Below, in pieces: positions 1 to 10,548 of a stretch of 61,544 nucleotides of DNA (within the stretch, counting starts at the first letter, position 1; the number at the start of each line of letters is the position of its first letter). Origin of the DNA: Sphingomonadaceae bacterium (GTDB lineage: Bacteria > Pseudomonadota > Alphaproteobacteria > Sphingomonadales > Sphingomonadaceae); assembly GCA_025359445.1 (NCBI GenBank), contig JANYGB010000008.1:1-61544 (forward strand), read 5' to 3'. The position numbers were made by a program, and so were the translations under genes. Below the pieces are notes generated by a model. That model was not told where the DNA came from. It did not search any database and was given only the letters and a program-made list of their open reading frames with translations.

Positions 1-1
1 C

Positions 2-73
2 CTCGTCGATCGACAGACTTACAAAGACCGCCGCTCGGCCGCACTGGCCGAGTGGCAGAGCCTCATGGCCTGA
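2..73 (+). CDS. C-terminal tail of a gene cut by the left edge
   Basis: Only 23 codons and a TGA stop are inside the window. The reading frame is chosen because it ends in a protein-like, Arg/Ala/Leu/Trp-rich helix with the pattern VDR-x5-RR-x2-AL-x2-W. Such a tail is seen at the end of class I photolyases (VD...R..AL..W/Y) and also at the end of some tyrosine recombinases, so the family cannot be decided from this piece. The neighbouring LOV photoreceptor and folE make a photolyase attractive, but this is inference only. Confidence 0.35.
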   Translation, partial: LVDRQTYKDRRSAALAEWQSLMA

Positions 74-179
74 GCCCGCGCATCCAAAGCTTCAGCTCCG
101 CCAATCGGAGACGAGTTGCGATTAGACTGACAGCACCGCCAGCCCTACTTAGCGAATTCCGCCGCACTGCTGCGGCGCA

Positions 180-626
180 TTACACAACCGCGATCGTGAT
201 GGTCATCAGGCCTAGCCCTGCTGCCATGACCATGCGAAGCTGGAGCCACCCGGACGGCAATTGCACCTGCCGGGCCAATGCGCGATCCACCAGCGGGCTG
301 GCGAGCAGCGCAAGGCCCAGTGCTATCAGCGAAGGTCCAGGCCAGGACCAGCCCAGGCACCATGGCAAAAGCGCGGACAGTCCGAACAAGCTGGGCAGCA
401 CGGAGATCGCGTAATACGAGGCAGATCGAAGTCCGCTCAACATCGCGGCCATCCACCACAATCCGCCCAAGAACGAGAGAATCAGCGCTGCGTAGAAGCA
501 CGCTGCGGCGAGCGCGATCCAACGTGCGGGGCCGTCTTGTATGACTAGCGCCAAACAAATGGCTTGAGGCAACAGGCCAGCGAGACCGAATGTTATCGGC
601 GGGCGAGGCAGGGTTTGGACTTGCAT
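180..626 (-). CDS. DUF3429 family membrane protein
   Basis: The 148-residue hydrophobic protein has about four to five predicted membrane segments. Its middle carries the family signature around YAALILSFLGGLWW, which is why I assign it to DUF3429; no biochemical function is known for that family. An in-frame upstream extension exists, but the start at 626 has a GGAG-type ribosome site 12-16 bases upstream and removes a low-hydrophobicity leader that looks non-coding; an ATG at 650 is the alternative. It lies 97 bp downstream of the LOV-HTH gene on the same strand, so the two may be co-transcribed and light-regulated. A 7-bp GC-rich hairpin sits just past its stop (160-177) but lacks a T run. 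Confidence 0.75.
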   Translation of the reverse strand: MQVQTLPRPPITFGLAGLLPQAICLALVIQDGPARWIALAAACFYAALILSFLGGLWWMAAMLSGLRSASYYAISVLPSLFGLSALLPWCLGWSWPGPSLIALGLALLASPLVDRALARQVQLPSGWLQLRMVMAAGLGLMTITIAVV

Positions 627-723
627 CGGTCCAGATGAACCCCGCTCCATCGGGCAACAATATGGTCTTTGGGTCAGGCACAAGTGCAGATCGGCTACCT
701 CAACGCTATCACGGCAATGCTGA

Positions 724-1314
724 TCAAAAGCCCGCTTCGATCGCCAGCCGAATGGCGTCGGCGCTGGTCTTGACCCCCAGAGCGGCAAACACTGCGGCAC
801 GGTGCATCTTCACCGTTCGCTCGCTAAGCCCCAGCTCATACGCGATCTGCTTGTTGAGCTTGCCGCCGGCAAGAAGCAGCAGGACTTCGCGCTGGCGCCG
901 GCTCAAGTCCGCGATGCGGCTATGCGCTGCATCGCGCCGCGCGTCGTTGGCCCGTGCGACGTCATCGGCGATCTCGACTTGCGAGCCGAGAAAATATTCC
1001 AGTTCGCCATCGGCCCCAAAGATCGGCGCAACCATGATGGCGTTGCGAAATGGCGTGCCGTCCTTCTTGTAGTTAAGGATTTCAACCATCACCGGTTGGC
1101 GCCGCCGGATCCCGTTGCGCAGCATCTCGGTGAGCCACGGTTCGGTGCCGGCGCCGGTCAGAAACCTGCAGTTGTGGCCGATGATTTCATCGCGCTGGTA
1201 TCCGGTGAGCGCGACAAAGGCGGCGTTACATTCAACAATCGGATTATCTGGAAGCCGCGGATTGCTCATCACCGCTGCAATGGGACTGGACCCGATCATG
1301 AAGCTCGGTGGCAT
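724..1314 (-). CDS. LOV (PAS) blue-light receptor with LuxR-type HTH output
   Basis: The 196-residue protein has an N-terminal PAS/LOV domain (about residues 5-115) and a C-terminal LuxR/FixJ-type helix-turn-helix (about 132-196). The LOV signature GHNCRFLTG is intact, with Cys49 as the residue expected to form the flavin C4a adduct in blue light. The HTH contains LSRRQREVLLLLAGG and a recognition-helix region ending in RTVKMHR. This is the architecture of EL222 from Erythrobacter litoralis, a light-activated DNA-binding protein, though the protein is slightly shorter (196 against 222 residues). By analogy light should release the HTH for dimerisation and DNA binding. It is divergent from the HIG1-folE-oxidoreductase genes, so both strands could be targets. 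The start has no strong ribosome site; an internal ATG at 1299 is an alternative. Confidence 0.92.
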   Translation of the reverse strand: MPPSFMIGSSPIAAVMSNPRLPDNPIVECNAAFVALTGYQRDEIIGHNCRFLTGAGTEPWLTEMLRNGIRRRQPVMVEILNYKKDGTPFRNAIMVAPIFGADGELEYFLGSQVEIADDVARANDARRDAAHSRIADLSRRQREVLLLLAGGKLNKQIAYELGLSERTVKMHRAAVFAALGVKTSADAIRLAIEAGF

Positions 1315-1462
1315 TACGGTTATAGGGTTAGCTGATGGCGGGATGATCGCAAAGTGCCCTTTTGGTCAGGTTGGTTTTTGGCTGTGCTCTGCGAAAGCCA
1401 ATTAGCTTTTTGGAACGCGGATTCCCTCAGCGTTTCAGATCGTCTTTGCGGAGGTTCGGGTC
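1315..1462. promoter_or_regulatory. divergent promoter region between LOV-HTH and HIG1 genes
   Basis: This 148-bp gap must hold promoters for both directions. It contains an inverted repeat TTGGCT (1378-1383) and AGCCAA (1396-1401) separated by 12 bases, a plausible operator for a dimeric HTH protein such as the neighbouring LOV-HTH. I could not identify convincing -35/-10 boxes. A GGAGG ribosome site at 1450-1454 serves the plus-strand gene. Confidence 0.35.
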
Positions 1463-1696
1463 ATGACGGTTTTTCTGGTGCTCCTCGTAGGCGGTTTCGC
1501 CGTTGCGGCCGCTACCGCGCTGGTCAGGGGTCTGATGGCATTCCTGCGCGACGCCGAACACATTCGCGCGACGGGCGATGTGCGCCAGGAAGCGTACGGC
1601 GTGAAGCAGAACCGGATGATGTCCCAGCGCGTGCTGTTCCAAGGCATCGCGATCGCGCTTATTGTCTTGGTCGGGACTTTGGCGAGCCAAAGGTAG
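1463..1696 (+). CDS. HIG1-domain twin-transmembrane protein
   Basis: This 77-residue protein has two membrane helices (about residues 2-25 and 56-74) joined by a basic loop containing LKQN-like VKQNRMMSQRV. The motif (Q/K)QN(R/K)MM..RV is characteristic of the HIG_1_N family, short alphaproteobacterial relatives of hypoxia-induced respiratory supercomplex factors. The start has a GGAGG ribosome site eight bases upstream. It precedes folE by 33 bp and is probably co-transcribed with it. A role in modulating respiratory complexes is a family-level inference. Confidence 0.82.
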   Translation: MTVFLVLLVGGFAVAAATALVRGLMAFLRDAEHIRATGDVRQEAYGVKQNRMMSQRVLFQGIAIALIVLVGTLASQR

Positions 1697-1729
1697 ATTC
1701 GGCGTCGGTGGCTTTTGAAGGGATGTGCG

Positions 1730-2344
1730 ATGAATTTTGCAGCAGATCACAGTCATTTTGGCGATTCGGACGGGAAGGTTCCGGTCCCGGACAACATTCA
1801 GGAATCGATCCGAAACCTGATCCGCTGGGCGGGCGATGATCCCGAACGCGAAGGTCTGCAGGACACCCCCAAGCGCGTTGCAAGAGCTTGGCGTGAATAT
1901 TGTCAGGGTTACGATGAAGATCCCGGCGCGCACCTTGCCAGGACATTCGAAGAGGTGGGCGGATACGATGAAATCGTGGTGCTGAAAGACATCCCGTTCC
2001 AGTCGCACTGCGAACATCACATGGCCCCGATCACAGGTACCGCGTCGATCGCCTACCTCCCCTCAAAGCGGGTCGTGGGCATTTCAAAGCTGGCGCGTGT
2101 GCTGCACGGTTATGCCCAGCGCCTGCAAATTCAGGAGCGACTGACTGCCCAAGTGGCGCAATCGATCTGGGATAATTTGCAGCCGCAGGGCGTGGCCGTG
2201 GTGATCGAAGCGCAGCACGGCTGCATGACCGGGCGCGGCGTCAAGACCCACGGTGTCGGCATGGTAACCAGCCGCATGCTGGGCTGCTTTCTGACCAATC
2301 CGGACAGCCGCAAGGAAGTGCTGTCGTTGATGACAAAACGCTGA
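1730..2344 (+). CDS. folE: GTP cyclohydrolase I
   Basis: FolE converts GTP to 7,8-dihydroneopterin triphosphate, the first step of tetrahydrofolate and pterin synthesis. The 204-residue protein has the zinc-ligand motif SHCEHHM (Cys and His) and the second ligand motif HGCMTGRG (Cys), with conserved core residues in VVGISKLAR. The ATG at 1730 is preferred over an in-frame TTG at 1715 because GAAGGGA lies just upstream of it. It ends six bp before the FAD oxidoreductase, indicating an operon. Next to a LOV photoreceptor, pterin supply for a photolyase antenna is a possible specialised role, but a housekeeping function explains it equally well. Confidence 0.96.
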   Translation: MNFAADHSHFGDSDGKVPVPDNIQESIRNLIRWAGDDPEREGLQDTPKRVARAWREYCQGYDEDPGAHLARTFEEVGGYDEIVVLKDIPFQSHCEHHMAPITGTASIAYLPSKRVVGISKLARVLHGYAQRLQIQERLTAQVAQSIWDNLQPQGVAVVIEAQHGCMTGRGVKTHGVGMVTSRMLGCFLTNPDSRKEVLSLMTKR

Positions 2345-2350
2345 TCGGCG

Positions 2351-3298
2351 ATGAAGGTTGCGATTATCGGTGCGGGCATGGCCGGGCTGGCCTGTGCTGA
2401 CAAGTTGCGGGCAGATGGGCATACCGTTTCTCTATACGACAAAGGCCGCGGCGCTGGCGGGCGAATGTCCAGCCGGCGGATGGACACGCCTCTGGGCCAA
2501 GTGACGCTTGATCACGGAGCGCAATATTTCACTGCGCGCGATCCCGGGTTCAACAAGCTGGTATCAATCTGGCAGCATAACGGCGTTGCTGCGCCGTGGC
2601 CGGTGGCTGGGCATGGCGCGTGGGTCGGCGTGCCGGCAATGAGCGCGATCATCAAGGATATGGCTGCGCCGCACGGTGTGGCATGGGGCTGTCATATTAG
2701 CGGTATTTCACATACCAACCACCAATGGCAGCTGCATAGTGCGGCGGGCGATACCGGGCCGTTCGATGCGGTCATACTCGCCATTCCAGCAGAACAAGCT
2801 GCGACGCTGTTGTCTTTGCATGATTTCGCGCTGGCACGAATTGCCCTCACCGCGCGCTCGCAGCCGTGCTGGACCAGCATGTTCGTGTTCGAGCAAAGTC
2901 TGGGCGCGGTTCCGTCAGTAATCCGCAATGCGGGGGCGATTGCCTGGGCTGCACGCAACAACACCAAGCCTGGACGGGCTTCGGCGGAAGCATGGGTTGT
3001 GCAGGCCAGTGCTGACTGGTCGCGGGCCAATTTCGATTTAGGCCCTGCGCAAGTCTCTGACGAGCTTTTGTCTGCCTTAAAGATTGGATGCAATTCAAAC
3101 ATTCCGCTGCCCGTTGCTACCGCATCGCATCGCTGGTCTTATGCGCTCTCGGCTGGCACGGGCGACGGTGCCTTGTGGAACCAGGAGATAGCCTTGGGTG
3201 TATGCGGTGACTGGCTGCTGGGTCCGCGGGTGGAATGCGCCTGGCTCTCCGGGCAATTGATGGCGAAGCGCGTCATGCAGCGGGTAACCTCGAGTTAG
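2351..3298 (+). CDS. renalase-like NAD(P)/FAD-dependent oxidoreductase
   Basis: The 315-residue protein starts with a dinucleotide-binding Rossmann motif, IGAGMAGLACA, followed by the FAD-stabilising GRGAGGRMSSRR segment typical of the COG3380 (renalase-like) group of flavin amine-oxidase relatives. The C-terminus contains GVCGDWLLGPRVECAWLSG, the usual second FAD-contact region. Length matches the family. It follows folE by six bp. Substrates of bacterial members are mostly unknown; repair of isomeric NAD(P)H is established only for some renalases, so I assign only the family. Confidence 0.85.
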   Translation: MKVAIIGAGMAGLACADKLRADGHTVSLYDKGRGAGGRMSSRRMDTPLGQVTLDHGAQYFTARDPGFNKLVSIWQHNGVAAPWPVAGHGAWVGVPAMSAIIKDMAAPHGVAWGCHISGISHTNHQWQLHSAAGDTGPFDAVILAIPAEQAATLLSLHDFALARIALTARSQPCWTSMFVFEQSLGAVPSVIRNAGAIAWAARNNTKPGRASAEAWVVQASADWSRANFDLGPAQVSDELLSALKIGCNSNIPLPVATASHRWSYALSAGTGDGALWNQEIALGVCGDWLLGPRVECAWLSGQLMAKRVMQRVTSS

Positions 3299-3387
3299 CA
3301 CCAAATTGCGATGCCGATTAGCTGATACCCGTTCCGCCGCTCCTGCTTGGCGAAACCTCGCGCAGACCAGCCGCTTGGGCTGCCAAT

Positions 3388-3405
3388 TTTACGCTCGCTT
3401 TACGC
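3388..3405 (+). promoter_or_regulatory. direct repeat in kdp promoter region, candidate KdpE site
   Basis: Two copies of TTTACGC (3388-3394 and 3399-3405) occur 11 bp apart, one helical turn, about 75 bp upstream of kdpF. OmpR-family regulators such as KdpE bind tandem direct repeats with this spacing and favour T-rich TTTA-type half-sites. The regulator is encoded in the same operon. The call rests only on spacing and location. Confidence 0.35.
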
Positions 3406-3453
3406 GGCAGGCATGTTTTGCCTCGCGTGGCTTAATGCGCTCCCACGCTACTC

Positions 3454-3472
3454 ACTCCGGCGAAACTGGAGT
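3454..3472 (+). promoter_or_regulatory. hairpin sequestering the kdpF ribosome binding site
   Basis: ACTCCGG (3454-3460) can pair with CTGGAGT (3466-3472) across a five-base loop, six Watson-Crick pairs and one G-T pair. The right arm contains the GGAG ribosome site of kdpF (start 3480). Folding in mRNA would mask the first ribosome site of the operon. Whether it matters in vivo is unknown. Confidence 0.35.
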
Positions 3473-3479
3473 TAGCGCC

Positions 3480-3569
3480 ATGTCATTCGAACTCTGGGCC
3501 GGAGCAATCGCTCTGGCCATCGTGCTGGTCTACTTGCTTGCGGTGCTGGCGCGCCCCGAGCGGTTCTGA
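3480..3569 (+). CDS. kdpF: KdpF, small subunit of the K+-transporting ATPase
   Basis: This 29-residue, single-helix peptide is KdpF-like: short N-terminus, hydrophobic [15 protein letters not shown] helix, and ending LARPERF, the usual KdpF tail. It sits immediately before kdpA, whose ribosome site overlaps its stop. KdpF stabilises the KdpABC complex in the inner membrane. The start at 3480 is set by a GGAG site at 3468-3471. Confidence 0.9.
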   Translation: MSFELWAGAIALAIVLVYLLAVLARPERF

Positions 3570-3579
3570 GGAGGCGGGC

Positions 3580-5262
3580 ATGACAACTGGCGGCTGGTTC
3601 CTGATCGCATTCTTCATCGCGGCGATTGTCGCGCTCGCACGGCCGGCAGGGCATGCGCTGTACCGGCTTTACGACGAGCCGCTGCTTCCGGGCGAGGCGG
3701 TTTGGCGGCGCTGGATTGGCACGGCTGGCTGCGGTGAGCAGTCCTGGTTCGGCTATGCCGCCGCGTTGCTGGTGTTCAACCTGCTGGGAATCGTCACGCT
3801 GTTCGTGATCCTCAAGCTGCAAGGCGTGCTGCCGCTTAATCCCGAACATTTCGGCGGGGTCGAAAGCTGGCTCGCGTTCAACACAGTGGTCAGTTTTGTG
3901 ACCAACACCAATTGGCAGAACTATGGCGGCGAGACGACTATGTCGTACTTCAGCCAGATGGCCGGGCTGACCGTGCACAACTTCCTGTCTGCCGCCACCG
4001 GCATCGCGGTGGCCTTTGCGCTGATCCGCGGTTTTGCCCGTTCGAGCGCGCAGACGCTCGGCAATTTCTGGGTCGATACGGTGCGCGTCACGCTATACCT
4101 GCTGCTCCCGGCGAGCGTTGTTCTGGCGCTGGCTTATGTGGCGATGGGCGTACCGCAAACGCTCGGGGCCTATGCCCATGCGACCACGCTGGAAGGCGCG
4201 CAGCAGACTCTGGCGCTGGGCCCGGTCGCCTCGCAGCTGGCGATCAAGATGCTTGGCACTAACGGCGGCGGGTTCTTCAACGCCAATTCGGCGCACCCAT
4301 TCGAAAACCCCTCGGCGCTTGCCAATCTGTTGCAGATGCTGACGATCTTTGTGCTGGGGGCAGGGCTCACGCTGACCTTCGGAAAGGCAGTCGGGCGCGA
4401 GCGTCAGGGCTGGGCGCTGCTGGCAGCGATGCTGGTGCTGTTCACGATCGGCGTCGGCGTAACTTATTGGGCCGAAGCCGCCGGCAACCCGATCCATCAC
4501 GCACTGGGCATTGCGGGCGGCAACATGGAGGGCAAGGAGGTGCGCTTTGGCATCGCCGCCACCGTGCTGTTTGCAGTTATCACCACGGCGGCTAGCTGCG
4601 GCGCGGTGATCGGCATGCATGACAGCCTGATGCCGATTGCCGGAATGGTCACCTTGTTCAACATGCAGCTGGGCGAGATCATCGTTGGCGGAGTCGGCGC
4701 GGGGCTTTACGGGATTTTGGTCTATGCCATCCTCGCGGTGTTCATCGCCGGACTGATGGTCGGCCGCACACCCGAATACATCGGCAAGAAGATCGAATCG
4801 CGCGAAATGAAGCTGGCGGTTATCGCCATCGCGATCCTCCCGCTGTTCATGCTCGGTCTAACCGCGCTGGCCACCGTTACTGGTGCAGGTCTTGCCGGGC
4901 CGCTGGCCAAGGGCCCGCACGGTTTCACTGAGATCCTGTATGCTTACACCAGCGCAGCGGCCAACAACGGCTCGGCGTTCGGCGGCCTGACCGGCAACAC
5001 TCCGTTCTATAACGCCACGCTGGCGCTGGGCATGTTCGTCTGCCGGTTCGGAGTAATCCTGCCCGCGCTGGCAATCGCCGGATCGCTCGTCACCAAAAGG
5101 CGGCTGGCCGAAGGACCGGGCTCGTTCCCGACCACCGGCTTGTTGTGGATTGGCCTGCTGGTCTCGGTGATCCTGATCGTCGGCGGACTGACCTTCCTTC
5201 CCAGCCTCGCGCTTGGGCCGATCGCCGACCAATTCCAGGTCGCCGCCGGCACCCTTAACTGA
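3580..5262 (+). CDS. kdpA: potassium-transporting ATPase subunit A
   Basis: KdpA is the K+-selective channel-like subunit of the high-affinity KdpFABC pump. The 560-residue protein shows the four selectivity-filter regions of the superfamily of K+ transporters: [27 protein letters not shown], the TTAASCGAV region and [13 protein letters not shown]. Length matches E. coli KdpA (557). The ATG at 3580, with GAGGAGG directly upstream, is chosen over a longer in-frame extension that would overlap kdpF. kdpB follows after 11 bp. Confidence 0.97.
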   Translation: MTTGGWFLIAFFIAAIVALARPAGHALYRLYDEPLLPGEAVWRRWIGTAGCGEQSWFGYAAALLVFNLLGIVTLFVILKLQGVLPLNPEHFGGVESWLAFNTVVSFVTNTNWQNYGGETTMSYFSQMAGLTVHNFLSAATGIAVAFALIRGFARSSAQTLGNFWVDTVRVTLYLLLPASVVLALAYVAMGVPQTLGAYAHATTLEGAQQTLALGPVASQLAIKMLGTNGGGFFNANSAHPFENPSALANLLQMLTIFVLGAGLTLTFGKAVGRERQGWALLAAMLVLFTIGVGVTYWAEAAGNPIHHALGIAGGNMEGKEVRFGIAATVLFAVITTAASCGAVIGMHDSLMPIAGMVTLFNMQLGEIIVGGVGAGLYGILVYAILAVFIAGLMVGRTPEYIGKKIESREMKLAVIAIAILPLFMLGLTALATVTGAGLAGPLAKGPHGFTEILYAYTSAAANNGSAFGGLTGNTPFYNATLALGMFVCRFGVILPALAIAGSLVTKRRLAEGPGSFPTTGLLWIGLLVSVILIVGGLTFLPSLALGPIADQFQVAAGTLN

Positions 5263-5273
5263 GAGACTTTTCG

Positions 5274-7289
<2,016 letters not shown>

Positions 7290-7300
7290 AGGAAATGATC

Positions 7301-7894
7301 ATGTCTGGAGAAATTCGTAACGCCTTGCGCCCCGCTCTGGTGGCCCTTCTGGGCCTCACCCTGGTGACCGGTATTGCCTATCCGCTTGCGGTGACTGGCG
7401 CGGCGCAGGTGCTGATGCCCGAGCGCGCGAACGGTAGCCTGATCGAGGAGGGCGGTCATGTGATCGGTTCGCAGCTGATCGGCCAGCAGTTTGCGCAAAG
7501 TCGTTATTTCCACCCGCGCCCTTCGGCGGCGGGCAAGGACGGCTACGACGCCGGAGCCTCGGCCGGGTCCAACCTGTCCCCCGGCTCAAAGGATCTGCAC
7601 GATGCCATCGAAAGCCGCATCGCCGATTTGCGCGCTCAAGGATTGACGGGTCCTGTCCCACCTGACCTCGTCACAACTTCCGCCTCGGGGCTCGATCCTG
7701 ACATCAGCCCCGAGGCGGCCTTTTTTCAGATTTCCCGGGTTGCGAAAGCGCGCGGGCTCGATCCGCAGCTGTTGCACGGTTTGGTCGAACGCCAGATCGC
7801 GGGGCCGCTGCCGGGCTTCGTCGGTGAGCGCCGGGTCAACGTGCTCGAGCTCAATCGCCAAGTCGATCGAATGAGCCTATCACCACCCCAGTGA
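7301..7894 (+). CDS. kdpC: potassium-transporting ATPase subunit C
   Basis: KdpC is the single-span accessory subunit that raises ATP affinity of KdpB. The 197-residue protein has one N-terminal helix (VALLGLTLVTGIAYPLAVTG), then the conserved QSRYFHPRPSAAG segment and, near the middle, DLVTTSASGLDPDISPEAA, the most conserved KdpC block. The ATG at 7301 has better ribosome-site spacing (AAGGA) than an ATG at 7295. Its stop overlaps the kdpD start in GTGA. Confidence 0.96.
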   Translation: MSGEIRNALRPALVALLGLTLVTGIAYPLAVTGAAQVLMPERANGSLIEEGGHVIGSQLIGQQFAQSRYFHPRPSAAGKDGYDAGASAGSNLSPGSKDLHDAIESRIADLRAQGLTGPVPPDLVTTSASGLDPDISPEAAFFQISRVAKARGLDPQLLHGLVERQIAGPLPGFVGERRVNVLELNRQVDRMSLSPPQ

Positions 7895-10548
7895 ACGATA
7901 ATCGCCGCCCCAATCCAGAGGCCTACCTGAAGGCGGCCCGGCGTGAGACGCGGGGCCGCCTCAAGATCATTCTTGGTGCAGCCCCCGGTGTCGGCAAGAC
8001 CTTCGAAATGCTGAGTGAAGGGGCCGGCTTGCTGCGGCAGGGCCGCGACGTGGTGGTGGGCGTGGTTGAAACCCACGGCCGCGCCGAGACCGAGGCGCTG
8101 GTCGAACCGTTCGAGGTTCTTCCGCGCAAGCAGATCGAACACGGCGCGCACCGGCTGACCGAATTCGATCTCGATGCAATGCTGGCGCGCCGCCCGGACG
8201 TGGCCCTGATCGATGAATTTGCACACAGCAACGCGCCCGGCAGCCGCCATCCCAAGCGCTGGCAGGATGTTGAGGAATTGCGCGATGCCGGGATTGATGT
8301 GTTCACCACGCTCAATATCCAGCACGTCGAAAGCCTCAACGACGTGGTCGCCGGGTTTACCCGGGTGCGGGTGCGTGAAACAGTGCCCGACGCCTGCCTT
8401 GAAGACGCCGAGATCGAACTGGTCGATATCCCGCCCGACGAGCTGATTGACCGGCTGCGCGAGGGCAAGGTCTATATCCCCGGCGAGGCGACCCGGGCGC
8501 TGACTCACTTCTTTTCGGTGGCCAACCTGTCGGCACTGCGCGAATTGGCAATGCGCCGCGCGGCGCAGACGGTTGACCGGCAAATGCTTGAACATGTGCG
8601 GCTGTCGGGCGAGCCGGGCAACTGGGCGGCGGGTGAGCGCATCGTGGTCGCGGTGGGCGATCAGCCAGGCGGCGACCTGCTGGTCCGCGCCGGCAAGCGG
8701 CTCGCCGATGCATTTGACGCGGTGTGGACGGTGGTCACCATCGAAACCCCGCGCAGCACCGGGCTATCGCGCGAGGTGCAGGAGCGTCAGTCGACTGTGC
8801 TGCAACTGGCCGCCAGCCTGGGCGCAACGCTGGTCACCGTTCCGGCGACGAGCGTTTCCTCTGGGCTCAAGGCTTATGCGCTGGAAAACCGCACCACGGC
8901 GCTGGTTATCGGCAAGTCGCTGCGCCCGTGGTGGTTCGCGCTGCTCCACGGTTCGGTCGTCGATCAGCTGGTCCGCAACCTTGACGGGGTGGCTATCCAT
9001 GTTGTGCCGGTGGCCGGATCAAGTTCGGCACGCGAACGCGCGCCAGCCATCGAATCGCGCTGGACCCAGTATGCCGGGGCCTTGGGGTTGGTCGCGGTCA
9101 CCACGCTGTTCAATATCTGGCTGGCCGGATTGATCGGGCCTTATACGATCAGCCTCATTTACCTGTTGCCGGTCGTTGCGGCATCGACGCTGTTCGGGCT
9201 GCGGCCGTCGCTGCTCGCCTCGCTCGCCGCTGCGCTGGCTTTCAATTTCTTCTTCCTCACCCCGCTGTACAATTTCACGATCTCCGATCCGCAGAACGTG
9301 GTCACTTTCCTGGTTCTGATTGGTATCGGGGTGGCGACCAGCCAGCTCGCCGGTAGGCTCCGCCGCGAGGCCAATGTCGGTGCGCGTACTGCAGCCGAAA
9401 ACGCGGCCATCGCCGCTTACGGCCAACAGCTCGCTGCGGTCAGCGACGAATCGCAGACCTCGGCGCTGGCTTGCCGCGAGATCGGGATCTTGCTCGATTG
9501 TTCAGCGGTGCTCCTCCAGCGCCGCGACGGCCGCAACGAAGTGGCCGGGGGCTACCCGCTGCTGCCCGAACTGGGCCCGATCGATTACGCAGCAGCCGAC
9601 TGGTGCTTTGAGCGGGGCGAGCCGGCCGGCCGCCGCACCAACACGCTTAACGCCAGCGACTGGCAATTCCATCCGCTGACCACCTCGCTGGGGACACTGG
9701 CAGTGCTCGGGCTCGAGGCGGTCACCCGCCGCGACCCGGTGCCGGCCGATCGCCAGACCCTGTTCGCCACATTGCTTGGCCAAACCGCACTGGCGCACGA
9801 ACGTTTGCGGAGCGGCGAGGAGGCGCGCCTCAACGCCTCGCTGCGCCAGCGCGATGCGTTGCGCGCAACGCTGCTTGCCTCGATCGGCCATGATCTCAAG
9901 ACTCCGCTGACCAGCGTGGTCGCCGCTGCTGATGCGCTGGCCAGCGAGCACGGTTCCTCGCCAGTCGCCGCCACGCTGCAAATCGAAGCACGCAAGCTGG
10001 GCCGCGTTTTTGACGATCTGGTCGAGATGTCCCGGATCGATGAGGGGGCGCTGAAGCTGCGGCTCGAGACGATCGACCTCACCGATGCAGTGGCTTCGGC
10101 GGTGCATGACTTGCGCTCTGAACTGGCTGCGCATCCAGTCGATCTGGCGGTGCCGCCGTCACTGCCGATGGTCGCAGCGGATCCGCGGATGTTGCACCGG
10201 ATGCTGGTCAACCTGCTGTCCAACGCCGCGCGCTATGCTCCCGCCGGGACGCCGATCCGGATTGAAGGCGCGCATCGCGGTGAGCGGCTGACGCTGGCGG
10301 TTCTCGACCGCGGACCGGGGATTCCCGATGCGCAGGAACAGGCCATCTTCGAACGCTTCGTCAAGCTGGAGGGGTCCGACTTGACCGGCGGCACGGGTTT
10401 AGGACTGGCGATCGTGCACGGGTTCGCCGATGCAATGGGCCTCGCCGTGGCGGCTCGTAATCGCACCGATGGCACCGGCGCAGTGTTCGAGATCGCCTGG
10501 CCCGGCTCGGCAATCCGGCGCGAAACGCCACTGGAGGAGGAAGAATGA
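7891..10548 (+). CDS. kdpD: sensor histidine kinase KdpD
   Basis: The 885-residue protein has the full KdpD architecture. An N-terminal KdpD domain carries Walker A GAAPGVGKT and Walker B-like IDEFAH. A universal-stress-like domain covers about residues 245-365, followed by four membrane helices (DUF4118, about 390-490), a GAF-like region, a HisKA domain with SIGHDLKTPLTS (phospho-acceptor His667) and an HATPase with NLLSNAARYAP and GTGLGLAIVHG. It phosphorylates KdpE when K+ is limiting. The start is GTG, overlapping the kdpC stop, indicating translational coupling; kdpE overlaps its end in ATGA. Confidence 0.97.
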   Translation: MNDNRRPNPEAYLKAARRETRGRLKIILGAAPGVGKTFEMLSEGAGLLRQGRDVVVGVVETHGRAETEALVEPFEVLPRKQIEHGAHRLTEFDLDAMLARRPDVALIDEFAHSNAPGSRHPKRWQDVEELRDAGIDVFTTLNIQHVESLNDVVAGFTRVRVRETVPDACLEDAEIELVDIPPDELIDRLREGKVYIPGEATRALTHFFSVANLSALRELAMRRAAQTVDRQMLEHVRLSGEPGNWAAGERIVVAVGDQPGGDLLVRAGKRLADAFDAVWTVVTIETPRSTGLSREVQERQSTVLQLAASLGATLVTVPATSVSSGLKAYALENRTTALVIGKSLRPWWFALLHGSVVDQLVRNLDGVAIHVVPVAGSSSARERAPAIESRWTQYAGALGLVAVTTLFNIWLAGLIGPYTISLIYLLPVVAASTLFGLRPSLLASLAAALAFNFFFLTPLYNFTISDPQNVVTFLVLIGIGVATSQLAGRLRREANVGARTAAENAAIAAYGQQLAAVSDESQTSALACREIGILLDCSAVLLQRRDGRNEVAGGYPLLPELGPIDYAAADWCFERGEPAGRRTNTLNASDWQFHPLTTSLGTLAVLGLEAVTRRDPVPADRQTLFATLLGQTALAHERLRSGEEARLNASLRQRDALRATLLASIGHDLKTPLTSVVAAADALASEHGSSPVAATLQIEARKLGRVFDDLVEMSRIDEGALKLRLETIDLTDAVASAVHDLRSELAAHPVDLAVPPSLPMVAADPRMLHRMLVNLLSNAARYAPAGTPIRIEGAHRGERLTLAVLDRGPGIPDAQEQAIFERFVKLEGSDLTGGTGLGLAIVHGFADAMGLAVAARNRTDGTGAVFEIAWPGSAIRRETPLEEEE

